A stretch of DNA of 64,000 nt from an uncultured Pelagibacteraceae bacterium (lineage in GTDB: Bacteria > Pseudomonadota > Alphaproteobacteria > Pelagibacterales > Pelagibacteraceae). The notes under the pieces were generated by a model. The model made no database searches. It was not told where the DNA came from and saw only the letters and a list, made by a program, of their open reading frames with translations. The DNA lies in NCBI GenBank assembly GCA_902595465.1, contig CACJQE010000001.1:62001-126000 (forward strand), written 5' to 3'. The position numbers and the translations under genes are program-made. Shown here piece after piece: positions 1-8,173 of this stretch (positions within the stretch are counted from its first letter, which is position 1; every line of letters starts with the position of its first letter).

Positions 1-421
1 TTTTTGTTTTACCTATTGTGATTTTTTCACCTATTTTTGCAATTAGTGATACCAAATTATTTTCCACTGTAATTTCATTTTTCATTTTTGAAACTTTAAG
101 TTTATCAATATCAGACGAACAAATATGATTAATTTCACTAACTTCTTTAACAAAATTTAAAAAATTTTCATTTTTTGCAACAAAATCAGTCTCACATTTT
201 ATTTCAATAATTGATGTTTTAGATTTATCACCACTTATAGCAACAACTCCTTCATTTGCGTCTCTAGACATTTTTTTAGAAGCTTTTGCAATGCCTTTTA
301 CTCTTAAAATTTCGGCTGCTTTTTCTAAATTTCCATTTGATTCTTTTAAAGCTTGGTTACAATCTTTAAAACCTGCGCCAGTTGATTGTCTTAAATTTTT
401 AACTTTTTCAATATCGCTCAT
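1..421 (-). CDS. tsf: Elongation factor Ts (N-terminal part, cut by window edge)
   Basis: EF-Ts is the guanine-nucleotide exchange factor that recycles EF-Tu during translation. The first 140 codons are visible on the minus strand, from the ATG at 421; the rest lies beyond base 1. The start reads [18 protein letters not shown], followed by [21 protein letters not shown]. This is the UBA-like N-terminal domain, and [10 protein letters not shown] (about residues 77-86) is the family signature TDFVAKN of the EF-Tu-contacting core. The gene begins 6 bases after the rpsB stop, the usual rpsB-tsf pair, so both are probably on one mRNA controlled by the rpsB leader. The identification is firm; only the truncation limits it. 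Confidence 0.97.
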   Translation of the reverse strand, partial: MSDIEKVKNLRQSTGAGFKDCNQALKESNGNLEKAAEILRVKGIAKASKKMSRDANEGVVAISGDKSKTSIIEIKCETDFVAKNENFLNFVKEVSEINHICSSDIDKLKVSKMKNEITVENNLVSLIAKIGEKITIGKTK

Positions 422-427
422 TAGAAA

Positions 428-1195
428 TTAATTTAATTTTTTTTGGATATTTTGAGTAACCTTTTCAATTTTTTTTTCTAATTTTTTTGGATCGTCTAAG
501 TCTTTTTTAATACTTTGTTTAGCGTCATTAATTGTGTCTTTCATTAATTTACAATATAAATCAATTGACCGTCTAGCATCGTCATTACCTGGTATTGGAT
601 AATCAATTCCATCAGGATTGGAATTAGTATCTAAAATTGCAATAATTGGAATACCAAGTTTAATTGACTCTTTAATAGCAAGTGATTCATAATTTGTATC
701 AATAATAAAAACTAAATCTGGAATTTTTTTCATTTCCATAATTCCCCCAAGTGATCTTTGCAATTTATCTCTTTGTCCACTCATTTTTAATAATTCTTTT
801 TTGGTAAATCCTCTATTTTCGGCAGATAAATCCGTATTTATTTTATTTAATTTTTTTATTGAATTTGAAATAGTTCCCCAGTTTGTTAACATCCCACCGA
901 GCCATCTATAATTTACAAAATATTGCTCTGTATCTTTTGCAAGTTGAGCTACTGCTTCAGATGCTTGTTTTTTTGTTGATATAAATAAAATTTTACCACC
1001 TGATGAAACAGTTGTATGGACTTTTTCTAAGGCGTTATTTGTTAATTCTAATGTCTGAGTTAAGTCAATTATATGAATAGAGTCTCTTTTTCCAAAAATA
1101 TACTTTTTCATTTTTGGATTCCATCTTAAAGTTTTATGACCAAGATGAACACCAGCTTCTAACAGTTGTTCTATTGTTAATTTAGGTATTTTCAT
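428..1195 (-). CDS. rpsB: 30S ribosomal protein S2
   Basis: Protein of the small ribosomal subunit, 255 aa. Seen directly: GVHLGHKT (residues 15-22), [12 protein letters not shown] just after it, [14 protein letters not shown] near residue 100, and a late [15 protein letters not shown] motif, all S2 hallmarks. The frame stays open upstream to a GTG at 1219. I choose the ATG at 1195 because S2 proteins start about 12-14 residues before the GVH-GH motif and because the upstream bases form the structured leader. The C-terminal ~30 residues are a lysine-rich tail longer than in E. coli S2 (241 aa). dnaE lies upstream (124 bases between dnaE's stop and this start) and tsf follows 6 bases downstream. 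Confidence 0.98.
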   Translation of the reverse strand: MKIPKLTIEQLLEAGVHLGHKTLRWNPKMKKYIFGKRDSIHIIDLTQTLELTNNALEKVHTTVSSGGKILFISTKKQASEAVAQLAKDTEQYFVNYRWLGGMLTNWGTISNSIKKLNKINTDLSAENRGFTKKELLKMSGQRDKLQRSLGGIMEMKKIPDLVFIIDTNYESLAIKESIKLGIPIIAILDTNSNPDGIDYPIPGNDDARRSIDLYCKLMKDTINDAKQSIKKDLDDPKKLEKKIEKVTQNIQKKLN

Positions 1196-1202
1196 GTTTT
1201 TT

Positions 1203-1243
1203 CCCGGTTGTGCCACCACAATTATTGCCCCTTAGGGACCGGA
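1203..1243 (-). promoter_or_regulatory. Structured mRNA leader of rpsB (candidate ribosomal-protein autoregulatory element)
   Basis: Immediately 5' of the rpsB ATG the minus strand can fold into a small three-way junction. An outer CCGG/CCGG stem (plus-strand 1239-1242 with 1204-1207) encloses a CCC-TAA-GGG hairpin (1229-1237) and a TTGTG/CACAA hairpin with a 4-base loop (1208-1221). The G-rich 3' strand of the outer stem lies about 8-12 bases from the start codon, where a ribosome-binding site would be. It is therefore well placed for translational repression. S2 leader RNAs are known in other bacteria, and I recall an rpsB motif proposed from a comparative RNA search in Candidatus Pelagibacter ubique. 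Equating this sequence with that motif is inference. Confidence 0.6.
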
Positions 1244-1283
1244 GGTATAAAACCATTAATTGTGTGCGTGTTAATTTTTCAGA

Positions 1284-1311
1284 TAAATACAATTAATTTA
1301 ATAAAAAACAA
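1284..1311 (-). promoter_or_regulatory. Weak candidate promoter for rpsB-tsf
   Basis: On the minus strand TTGTTT (1311-1306) is followed after 16 bases by TATTTA (1289-1284), just downstream of the dnaE stop codon. A start about 7 bases further on would put the whole structured leader on the transcript. The -35 is moderate and the -10 matches the consensus poorly in very AT-rich DNA, so this is only a suggestion. The alternative is read-through from dnaE. Confidence 0.25.
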
Positions 1312-1318
1312 GCTTTAT

Positions 1319-4300
1319 TTACTCAATTACAACATTTTCTGACAAATTTAATGTGTTTAGAAGCTGATTATTAATTTTTCTCTTATCTTTAAGCTCAAAT
1401 TTAAATATTTTATTGTCTTTATCTATCAAAATTTTTACCTCTGTATCACCATCTTTGGCACTTAAATTTTTAAGTTTATTCAAATCATCTATTTCATTAA
1501 ATTTGAAAGTAATATTACTTAAAGGTTTATTTATTAATTCTTTTAGGGAAACAATTTTTTTTGCATTAATTCGTTTTTGAGATTTATTTTCGTCTACATA
1601 ATTTTTCATCAAAGTTAACATAACCGAATTACCTTCTACTAGTTTTTGTCTATTTGATTCAAATATTTCTGAAAATATAAATAACTCAAATACATTTGAC
1701 AGGTCAGAAAACTTAATTATTCCATAAGAACTGCCTTTTTGAGTTTTTTTTTCTTGAATTTTTAAAACAGTACATGCAATGTTTGAACTTAAAATATCAC
1801 TACTATCTTCAAAATTATTATAATCAATAATATTATATTGTTTAAAAATTGATTTATATTGGTTTAATGGGTGATCAGAAATATAAAAACCTAATGTTTC
1901 AAATTCTTTGGCTAGTTTTGTGTCAATATTCCAATCATCAATTTTTTCTAAAAAATTTATCTCATCCTTCTCTTCATTTCCAAATAAATCAATTTGATTT
2001 AGTGATTTATTTTCAAAAATATTTTTTGATTTAGTTATAATATATGGAATAGAATTAAATAAAGATTGCCTGTTATCGTTTAACTCATCAAAAGCTCCGG
2101 TTTGAACTAGACCTTCTAACTGTAATTTATTTATATCTTTTGGATTAATCCTATTTATAAAATCAGATAAATTTTTAAATTCCCCGTTTTTTGATCGTTC
2201 CCTTATAACATTTGAAATGGCTTCAAAGCCAACATTTTTTATTGCTCCTAAAGCATAATAAAAGTTTTTTCCATCAGATGAAAAATTGGCAAATGATTTA
2301 TTTATATTAGGTCTAATTATTGGTATATTTAATCGCTTTAGTTCCTCATAGAACTCGCTTAATTTCTTTTGATTTGATAATTCCATAGACATTGAGGCTA
2401 CAAAAAATTCATGTGGGTAATAAGTTTTAAGAAAAGCTGTTTGGTAGGCTATAACCGCATATGCTGCAGCATGACTTTTGTTAAATCCATACTCAGCAAA
2501 TGGTTCGATTTTTAAAAATATACCTGCAGCAATATCTTTTTTGATTCCATTTGAAAAAGCACCATCAACAAATCTTTTTTTTTGTTTTTCCAATTCTGCC
2601 CTCTTTTTTTTACCCATAGCTCTTCTCAAAATATCAGCCTCACCTGCTGTAAAACCTGAAAGAACTTGAGCAATCTGCATAACTTGTTCTTGGTAAATTA
2701 TTACTCCATAGGTTGGTTTTAAAATTTCTTCTAATTTTGGGTGAAGATAGTCTGGATCTCTTTTACCATGCTTACATTCATTATATATTGGTATGTTGCT
2801 CATTGGTCCAGGTCTGTATAATGCTACTAATGCAATTATATCCTCCAACCTGTTTGGTTTCATATTAATAAGAGCATCTTTCATTCCAGAACTCTCGAGT
2901 TGAAACAATCCTACTGTTTTACCACTTGACAATAATTCATATACTTTCTGATCTTCGTAATTAATTTTTTCAATTTTAAATTCAGGATTATTTTTATTAA
3001 TTAACTTTTGTGCTTTATCAATTACTGTAAGTGTCTTTAAACCCAAAAAATCAAATTTTATAAGACCTGCATTTTCTGCCGAGTACATGTCAAATTGAGT
3101 TGAAGGCAAAAGTAAGTCAGCTGAATTATCTTTGTATAAAGGTACAGTTTCAATCAATTTTTTATCTGCAATAACAACTCCTGCTGCATGAGTAGCAACA
3201 TTACGGTTTAAACCTTCTAATTTAAGAGATAAATTGACTAAACGATCTACTCTTTTATCTTCTTTTATTAACTTCTGTAATCTTGGTTCAATATTGATAC
3301 ATTCTTGTAAAGACATAGGTCTCGATGGATCAAATGGTATCATTTTACATATACTATCAATGAAACCATATGGTAAACCTAGAACTCTACCAACATCTCT
3401 AATTACCATTCTTGCCTTAAGTTTACCAAAAGTAATAATATGAGCTACACTATGCTCATATTTTGTAGTTAAATATTCAAAAACTAAATCTCTTTTTTCC
3501 TCACAAAAATCTATATCAAAATCAGGCATTGAAACTCTATCAGGATTTAAAAATCTTTCAAAAATAAGATTAAATTTTATCGGGTCAATATCAGTAATTG
3601 ATAAACACCAAGCAACCAAAGAACCTGCGCCTGAACCTCTGCCAGGCCCAACAGGAATTTTATTTAATTTGGCCCATTTGATATAATCTGAAACAATTAA
3701 GAAATAACCAGAATAGTTCATTTCTACTATTATTTGTATTTCATGATCTAATCTTTTTTTATATTCAAGGTATTTTTCATCTTTTTCAATATTTATAGTT
3801 TCTATACCAAAAACTAATTTAAATTTATTTTTTAGTCCTTCAAAAGATAATTGTTTCAACATTTCATTTGTATCATTTTCATATGATGAAATACTTGGCA
3901 AAATGGGTTTAGAAGAATTTGGCTTAAAAGAACACCTATATGGTAAATTAAAATTATTTTCTAATGCCTCAGGTAAATCTTTAAAAACTTCAATCATCTC
4001 CTCTGATGATTTAAAATAATGTTGATTTGTTAATTTAATTCTGGTTGTATTATTAACATAAGTTTTCTGACCAATGCACATCAATGCATCGTGAGCTTCA
4101 AACATATCTTTATCTAAATAATAAACTTCATGAGAAGCAATAATTGGTAAGTCTAACTTTTTTGAAACTTTTAGATTATAATTTTCAAAATCTTTCTCAT
4201 TCAAGTCATTATGTCTTTGAATTTCTATGTAAATATTTTCTTGAAATTTATCTTTTAACTTAATCATTAATTCTTCAATTTCGTTGAATAAGCCTTTGTT

Positions 4301-4729
4301 AAATAGTGAACCAAAAATACAATTAATAGAACCAGTTAAAATTATTATACCTTCAGAATTATTTAATAAGTCATCTAATTTACAATGTGGAGTAGTTGTC
4401 TCTGAATTATCTAAATAAGATTTTGATGATAGTTTAATGATATTTTTATATCCTTCATTATTTTTAGCTATGAGAGGTATTAAACCTTCAAATTCTTTAT
4501 ATTTAAATAATATCTGAGTTCCAATAATAGGCTGTGTGCCAATAGACGATAAATTTTCTGAAAACTCTAATGCGCCAGATAAATTATAGGTATCTGATAA
4601 GCCTAATGATTTAATTTTATTTTTTTTACAAAAATCTTTTAATTGATCAATTTTTACAGCACCTTCGCAAATTGAATACTGAGTATGTATTTTAAATTGA
4701 TTAAATGTTTTATTAACTGATTCTTTCAT
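1319..4729 (-). CDS. dnaE: DNA polymerase III subunit alpha
   Basis: Catalytic subunit of the replicative DNA polymerase (C-family), 1136 aa against about 1160 in E. coli. An N-terminal PHP domain starts at IHTQYSICEG, where the second metal-binding His of an active PHP site is absent, as in E. coli, so proofreading probably comes from a separate DnaQ. The palm carries VGPGRGSGAGS near residue 360 and PDFDIDF near residue 402 with catalytic aspartates. GLFQLESSGM and the ALYRPGPM segment follow, then helix-hairpin-helix and OB-fold regions towards the C-terminus. The start overlaps the end of lolD by 17 bases, suggesting translational coupling. Confidence 0.98.
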   Translation of the reverse strand: MKESVNKTFNQFKIHTQYSICEGAVKIDQLKDFCKKNKIKSLGLSDTYNLSGALEFSENLSSIGTQPIIGTQILFKYKEFEGLIPLIAKNNEGYKNIIKLSSKSYLDNSETTTPHCKLDDLLNNSEGIIILTGSINCIFGSLFNKGLFNEIEELMIKLKDKFQENIYIEIQRHNDLNEKDFENYNLKVSKKLDLPIIASHEVYYLDKDMFEAHDALMCIGQKTYVNNTTRIKLTNQHYFKSSEEMIEVFKDLPEALENNFNLPYRCSFKPNSSKPILPSISSYENDTNEMLKQLSFEGLKNKFKLVFGIETINIEKDEKYLEYKKRLDHEIQIIVEMNYSGYFLIVSDYIKWAKLNKIPVGPGRGSGAGSLVAWCLSITDIDPIKFNLIFERFLNPDRVSMPDFDIDFCEEKRDLVFEYLTTKYEHSVAHIITFGKLKARMVIRDVGRVLGLPYGFIDSICKMIPFDPSRPMSLQECINIEPRLQKLIKEDKRVDRLVNLSLKLEGLNRNVATHAAGVVIADKKLIETVPLYKDNSADLLLPSTQFDMYSAENAGLIKFDFLGLKTLTVIDKAQKLINKNNPEFKIEKINYEDQKVYELLSSGKTVGLFQLESSGMKDALINMKPNRLEDIIALVALYRPGPMSNIPIYNECKHGKRDPDYLHPKLEEILKPTYGVIIYQEQVMQIAQVLSGFTAGEADILRRAMGKKKRAELEKQKKRFVDGAFSNGIKKDIAAGIFLKIEPFAEYGFNKSHAAAYAVIAYQTAFLKTYYPHEFFVASMSMELSNQKKLSEFYEELKRLNIPIIRPNINKSFANFSSDGKNFYYALGAIKNVGFEAISNVIRERSKNGEFKNLSDFINRINPKDINKLQLEGLVQTGAFDELNDNRQSLFNSIPYIITKSKNIFENKSLNQIDLFGNEEKDEINFLEKIDDWNIDTKLAKEFETLGFYISDHPLNQYKSIFKQYNIIDYNNFEDSSDILSSNIACTVLKIQEKKTQKGSSYGIIKFSDLSNVFELFIFSEIFESNRQKLVEGNSVMLTLMKNYVDENKSQKRINAKKIVSLKELINKPLSNITFKFNEIDDLNKLKNLSAKDGDTEVKILIDKDNKIFKFELKDKRKINNQLLNTLNLSENVVIE

Positions 4730-5399
4730 TGGTGATGTTCATCTTACCACCAATCATTTTAATTTTACAATCTGCCATATTTGCAAAATATCTATTGTGG
4801 GTTGCAAAAATTATAATTCTATTTTTTTCTTTTAGATTAAATAGGATTTTAAATATTTGTTTAGCATTTTCAAAATCTAAACTGCCTGTAGGTTCATCAG
4901 CTAGAATAATATTTGGCTCATTTATCAGAGCTCTAGCAATTGCTATTCTTTGATTTTCGCCACCTGAAAGCTCTGATGGATAATGATTTAATCTTGAGGC
5001 TAAATTAAATTTTTTTATCAATTTTTTTGCTAATTCTTTTGATTTTGTTTTATTGTTAGAAATCAACAAATTCGGCAATATTATGTTTTCTAGTGCTGTA
5101 AAATCAGGCAATAAATTTTTGTCTTGATAAATAATACCAATATTTTTTGATCGTATATTGTCATTCTCAATTGAGCTAATTGTATCAATTTTGTTTTTAT
5201 TAAATTCAATAAAACCAGATGTAGGATTATCAATTAATGACAGTAAATTTAATAATGTTGATTTACCAGACCCTGAGGGTCCCATAATAGAATATACTTT
5301 TCCTGCTTCAAATTTAAAATTTATATTGTTTAAAACTTTAAGAGAATTATTTTTTTCATACCTTTTTGATAAATTATTTAATTTTAAAAAATTATTCAT
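4713..5399 (-). CDS. lolD: Lipoprotein-releasing ABC transporter ATPase LolD
   Basis: Cytoplasmic ATPase that powers release of outer-membrane lipoproteins from the inner membrane. The 228 aa protein has Walker A GPSGSGKST (residues 40-48), signature LSGGENQR near residue 145, Walker B IILADEPTG and the switch ATHN. MacB/FtsE/LolD ATPases are alike in sequence. The Lol assignment rests on the LolC/E-type permease directly upstream, whose frame overlaps this one by 8 bases. The order proS-lolC/E-lolD-dnaE is, as I recall, common in alphaproteobacteria. FtsE is the main alternative, but an FtsX partner would lack the longer periplasmic domain seen here. Confidence 0.93.
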   Translation of the reverse strand: MNNFLKLNNLSKRYEKNNSLKVLNNINFKFEAGKVYSIMGPSGSGKSTLLNLLSLIDNPTSGFIEFNKNKIDTISSIENDNIRSKNIGIIYQDKNLLPDFTALENIILPNLLISNNKTKSKELAKKLIKKFNLASRLNHYPSELSGGENQRIAIARALINEPNIILADEPTGSLDFENAKQIFKILFNLKEKNRIIIFATHNRYFANMADCKIKMIGGKMNITNERIS

Positions 5400-6603
5400 A
5401 CTTTAAAGTTTGTATTGTATCTAATTTTGCAGCTCTTGAAGCTGGATAAATTGAGACAATTGATGTTGTTATAATTGAACATAATGCAATTAAAATAATT
5501 GAATTAATATTTATTTCAGATGGAAGAGTGCTTAAAAAATAAATTTCTTCTGGAAACAATATAATATCAAAGGTATTAGAAATAAATTTTCTAATATCTT
5601 CTATAAAGTATGAAAATAAAGTCCCAAATAAAATACCAAATACAGTTGCTGAAGTACCAATAATAAATCCGACAAGAAAGAAAATCTTTTTAATTGATGT
5701 ATTTGTTACTCCAATAGATTTTAAAATTCCTATATCCCTAGTTTTATTTTTAACTAATATAGTCAAACCAGAAATAATATTAAATGCAGCTACAATTATT
5801 ATTAAGGATAAGATTATAAACATTACATTTCTCTCAACTTTTAAAGCTGAAAATAATGACTCATTTACATCTGCCCATGTGTAAACATAAGCATTTGGAT
5901 ATAAATCTATTAAATTTTTTTTGTGATATTCAATTTTTTTTGGATCTTTAAAATAGTACTCAGTAAATCTTTTGTTTTTATTTTTATCAAAAAAATCCTC
6001 TAATGTATTAAGATTGATATAAGCTACATTCTCATTAAATTCGCCAATCCCGCTATCAAATATTGAAATTACTTCAAAACTGTCCTGTCTTGGAAAAGAT
6101 CCAACAATTGTTTGAACACCAGATGGTGACATTATTGTTATTTGATCACCAATATCTATATTAAGTAAAAAGCTTAAATCTTTTCCAATTGAAATTGAAT
6201 TATTTTTTAAATCTGTTGATCCAAAATATTTTTGATTATTTGATATTTCTAGTGTCTTAAAATCATTTTTTAAATATCCTTTTAAAAGAATCCCTTTTGT
6301 GTTTTGTTTTGAAAAAATTACTGCTTCTCCATCATTTGAAAAAATACCTTTTGCAAAGTCTTTATCAGTTATGAATACTAAAGGTTCGTCGTAAGGTTTT
6401 ACAACAGCATGAGCATTAAAACCTACAATTTTATTTATTAACTCTGTTCTAAAACCATTCATTACTGACATAACAATTATTAGTACAGCTACTCCCAAAC
6501 CAATACCAATAAAAGAAAAGATAGAGATTAAGTTTAAAAAGCCATCTTTTTTTCTAGCTTTTAAAAATCTAAATATAATCTCTTTTTCTAGTTGTGAAAT
6601 CAA
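5392..6603 (-). CDS. lolC: Lipoprotein-releasing system permease (LolC/LolE type)
   Basis: Inner-membrane permease that, with LolD, extracts lipoproteins and hands them to LolA. The 403 aa protein has one N-terminal membrane helix (about residues 25-48, ending IVMSVMNGFR), a long periplasmic domain and three C-terminal helices carrying the FtsX-type permease domain with TRDIGILKSIG. Only one LolC/E-like gene is seen, so the transporter may be a homodimer (LolF-like), the usual state in alphaproteobacteria. The start is TTG at 6603, overlapping the proS stop as TTGA. No other in-frame start precedes the conserved FRFLKARKKDG segment, so TTG appears genuine and coupled to proS translation. Confidence 0.93.
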   Translation of the reverse strand: MISQLEKEIIFRFLKARKKDGFLNLISIFSFIGIGLGVAVLIIVMSVMNGFRTELINKIVGFNAHAVVKPYDEPLVFITDKDFAKGIFSNDGEAVIFSKQNTKGILLKGYLKNDFKTLEISNNQKYFGSTDLKNNSISIGKDLSFLLNIDIGDQITIMSPSGVQTIVGSFPRQDSFEVISIFDSGIGEFNENVAYINLNTLEDFFDKNKNKRFTEYYFKDPKKIEYHKKNLIDLYPNAYVYTWADVNESLFSALKVERNVMFIILSLIIIVAAFNIISGLTILVKNKTRDIGILKSIGVTNTSIKKIFFLVGFIIGTSATVFGILFGTLFSYFIEDIRKFISNTFDIILFPEEIYFLSTLPSEININSIILIALCSIITTSIVSIYPASRAAKLDTIQTLKYE

Positions 6604-7928
6604 TTTTGCTTAGCTTTTATTATTTGTGAAGCTATATCTTCAACTTTCAACTTTTGAGTTTCTCCATCAATTTCCTTAAACTCATATAAATTTCCTTCAG
6701 ATTTGCTTCCAATTATCAATTGGTATGGAATACCGATTAAATTAAATTTTTTTATTTTAGCTGAGATATTTTCATCTGTATCATCTATAATTGTTTCTAT
6801 ATTTTTTGATTTTAGAAATTCATATATTTTAATAGACTTTTCTAAATTAGATTTATCATTTTTATTTATCATTGGAATAATTGCACAATCATAAGGTGTT
6901 ACTGACATAGGCCATTTCATAATACCTTCTTTATCGTTATATTTTGCCTCAATTATGGCACCAACAAGTCTAGAAACTCCTATTCCATATGATCCCATTT
7001 TAACAAATTCTTTTTTTCCATTAAAATCAACAGCAGCGTTCATTGGTTTTGAATATTTATCTCCAAAATAAAATATGTGACCAACTTCAATACCTTTGGT
7101 ATTCACTCTAAATTCGTGTGGAACAGATTTTTCAAATTCATCTTTGTTAAATTTTTCATCTGTAACAGAATAAAATTTTTCAAATTGTTTTCTTAATACA
7201 TCTAAAGATTCTTTATCTAGAATTGTTTTGGTGCTATCTACATCAAATATTCTCTTATCTGTATAAATTTTACTTTCACCTGTATCAGCAAGAATGATGA
7301 ATTCATGAGATAAATTTCCACCGATAGGTCCAGTATCAGCGGCCATAGGTATTGCAGATAAATTTAGTCTCTTAAAAGTTTTTAGATATGAAAGAAAAAA
7401 TTTATTATATGAAAATATTGCATCCTGATCTGAAAGATCAAATGAGTAAGCATCCTTCATATAAAATTCTCTACACCTCATAATTCCAAATCTTGGCCTT
7501 AACTCATCTCTAAATTTCCATTGAATATGATATAACAATTGAGGTAAAGATTTATATGATTTAAAAGAAGATCTAAAAATTTCTGTCACAAGTTCTTCGT
7601 TAGTTGGACCGTATAACATTTCTCTATTTTGACGATCCTTAATTCTTAACATTTCCTCACCATAATCTTCGTATCTTCCACTTTCCTTCCAAATTTCAGA
7701 TGATTGAATTGTTGGCATTAAAATTTCCTGAACACCAACACGATCTTGTTCTTCTCTAACTATTTGTTCAATTTTTTTCATGACTTTAAAACCAAGTGGT
7801 AACCATGAATAAATTCCAGCAGAGGACTGTTTAATCATACCTACTCTTAGCATTAATTGATGGGATTTAATTTTAGCTTCAGATGGATTATTTTTTAGTA
7901 TTGGAATGAATGATTTTGAAAAAAACAT
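6600..7928 (-). CDS. proS: Prolyl-tRNA synthetase (short alphaproteobacterial type)
   Basis: Class II aminoacyl-tRNA synthetase that charges tRNA-Pro. At 442 aa it lacks the ~180-residue editing insertion of E. coli ProRS (572 aa), as is typical for alphaproteobacteria. Class II motifs are visible: motif 1 region around VREEQDRVGVQEILMP, motif 2 region FRDELRPRFGIMRCREFYMKD, and motif 3 with GSYGIGVSR near residue 317. An anticodon-binding domain occupies the C-terminal ~110 residues. Its ATG shares one base with the stop of the DUF1467 gene (TAATG), and its stop overlaps the TTG start of lolC, so all three appear translationally coupled. Confidence 0.97.
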   Translation of the reverse strand: MFFSKSFIPILKNNPSEAKIKSHQLMLRVGMIKQSSAGIYSWLPLGFKVMKKIEQIVREEQDRVGVQEILMPTIQSSEIWKESGRYEDYGEEMLRIKDRQNREMLYGPTNEELVTEIFRSSFKSYKSLPQLLYHIQWKFRDELRPRFGIMRCREFYMKDAYSFDLSDQDAIFSYNKFFLSYLKTFKRLNLSAIPMAADTGPIGGNLSHEFIILADTGESKIYTDKRIFDVDSTKTILDKESLDVLRKQFEKFYSVTDEKFNKDEFEKSVPHEFRVNTKGIEVGHIFYFGDKYSKPMNAAVDFNGKKEFVKMGSYGIGVSRLVGAIIEAKYNDKEGIMKWPMSVTPYDCAIIPMINKNDKSNLEKSIKIYEFLKSKNIETIIDDTDENISAKIKKFNLIGIPYQLIIGSKSEGNLYEFKEIDGETQKLKVEDIASQIIKAKQN

Positions 7929-8173
7929 TAATTTAAAAAGTTACGCAAATTTAAAATTTCGTTAATTACTAATAGATATATAACTATAAAAATACCAGAT
8001 GTAATTAAAGTACAATAAATTATTTTTTTAGCAATTTTTGGATTTTCTGGGGCTCCAGGGTCTACACCCTCTATATTTTGCTTTTTTTCACGATTAACGT
8101 CTATTGGAAGAATGGCAAAGAAAACTATCCACCACAAGCAGACATATACAACTATTGAGCCTGTGATACTCAA
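7928..8173 (-). CDS. DUF1467 family small membrane protein
   Basis: Function unknown. The 81 aa protein has two membrane helices (about 7-24 and 50-72), and the loop between them carries WWIVFFAILPIDV and a GVDPGAPENP segment. This pattern matches the alphaproteobacterial DUF1467 family, which I recall beside RNase J and proS. The start is a TTG at 8173, directly after the RNase J stop, with AGGA about 6 bases upstream on the minus strand (inside the end of the RNase J gene) as a plausible ribosome-binding site. It is cotranscribed with RNase J and proS. Confidence 0.8.
   Translation of the reverse strand: MSITGSIVVYVCLWWIVFFAILPIDVNREKKQNIEGVDPGAPENPKIAKKIIYCTLITSGIFIVIYLLVINEILNLRNFLN

Noticed and set aside
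1196..1219. Longer rpsB reading frame from a GTG at 1219
   Set aside because: The extra eight residues lie in the folded leader, and the ATG at 1195 fits the normal S2 N-terminus.
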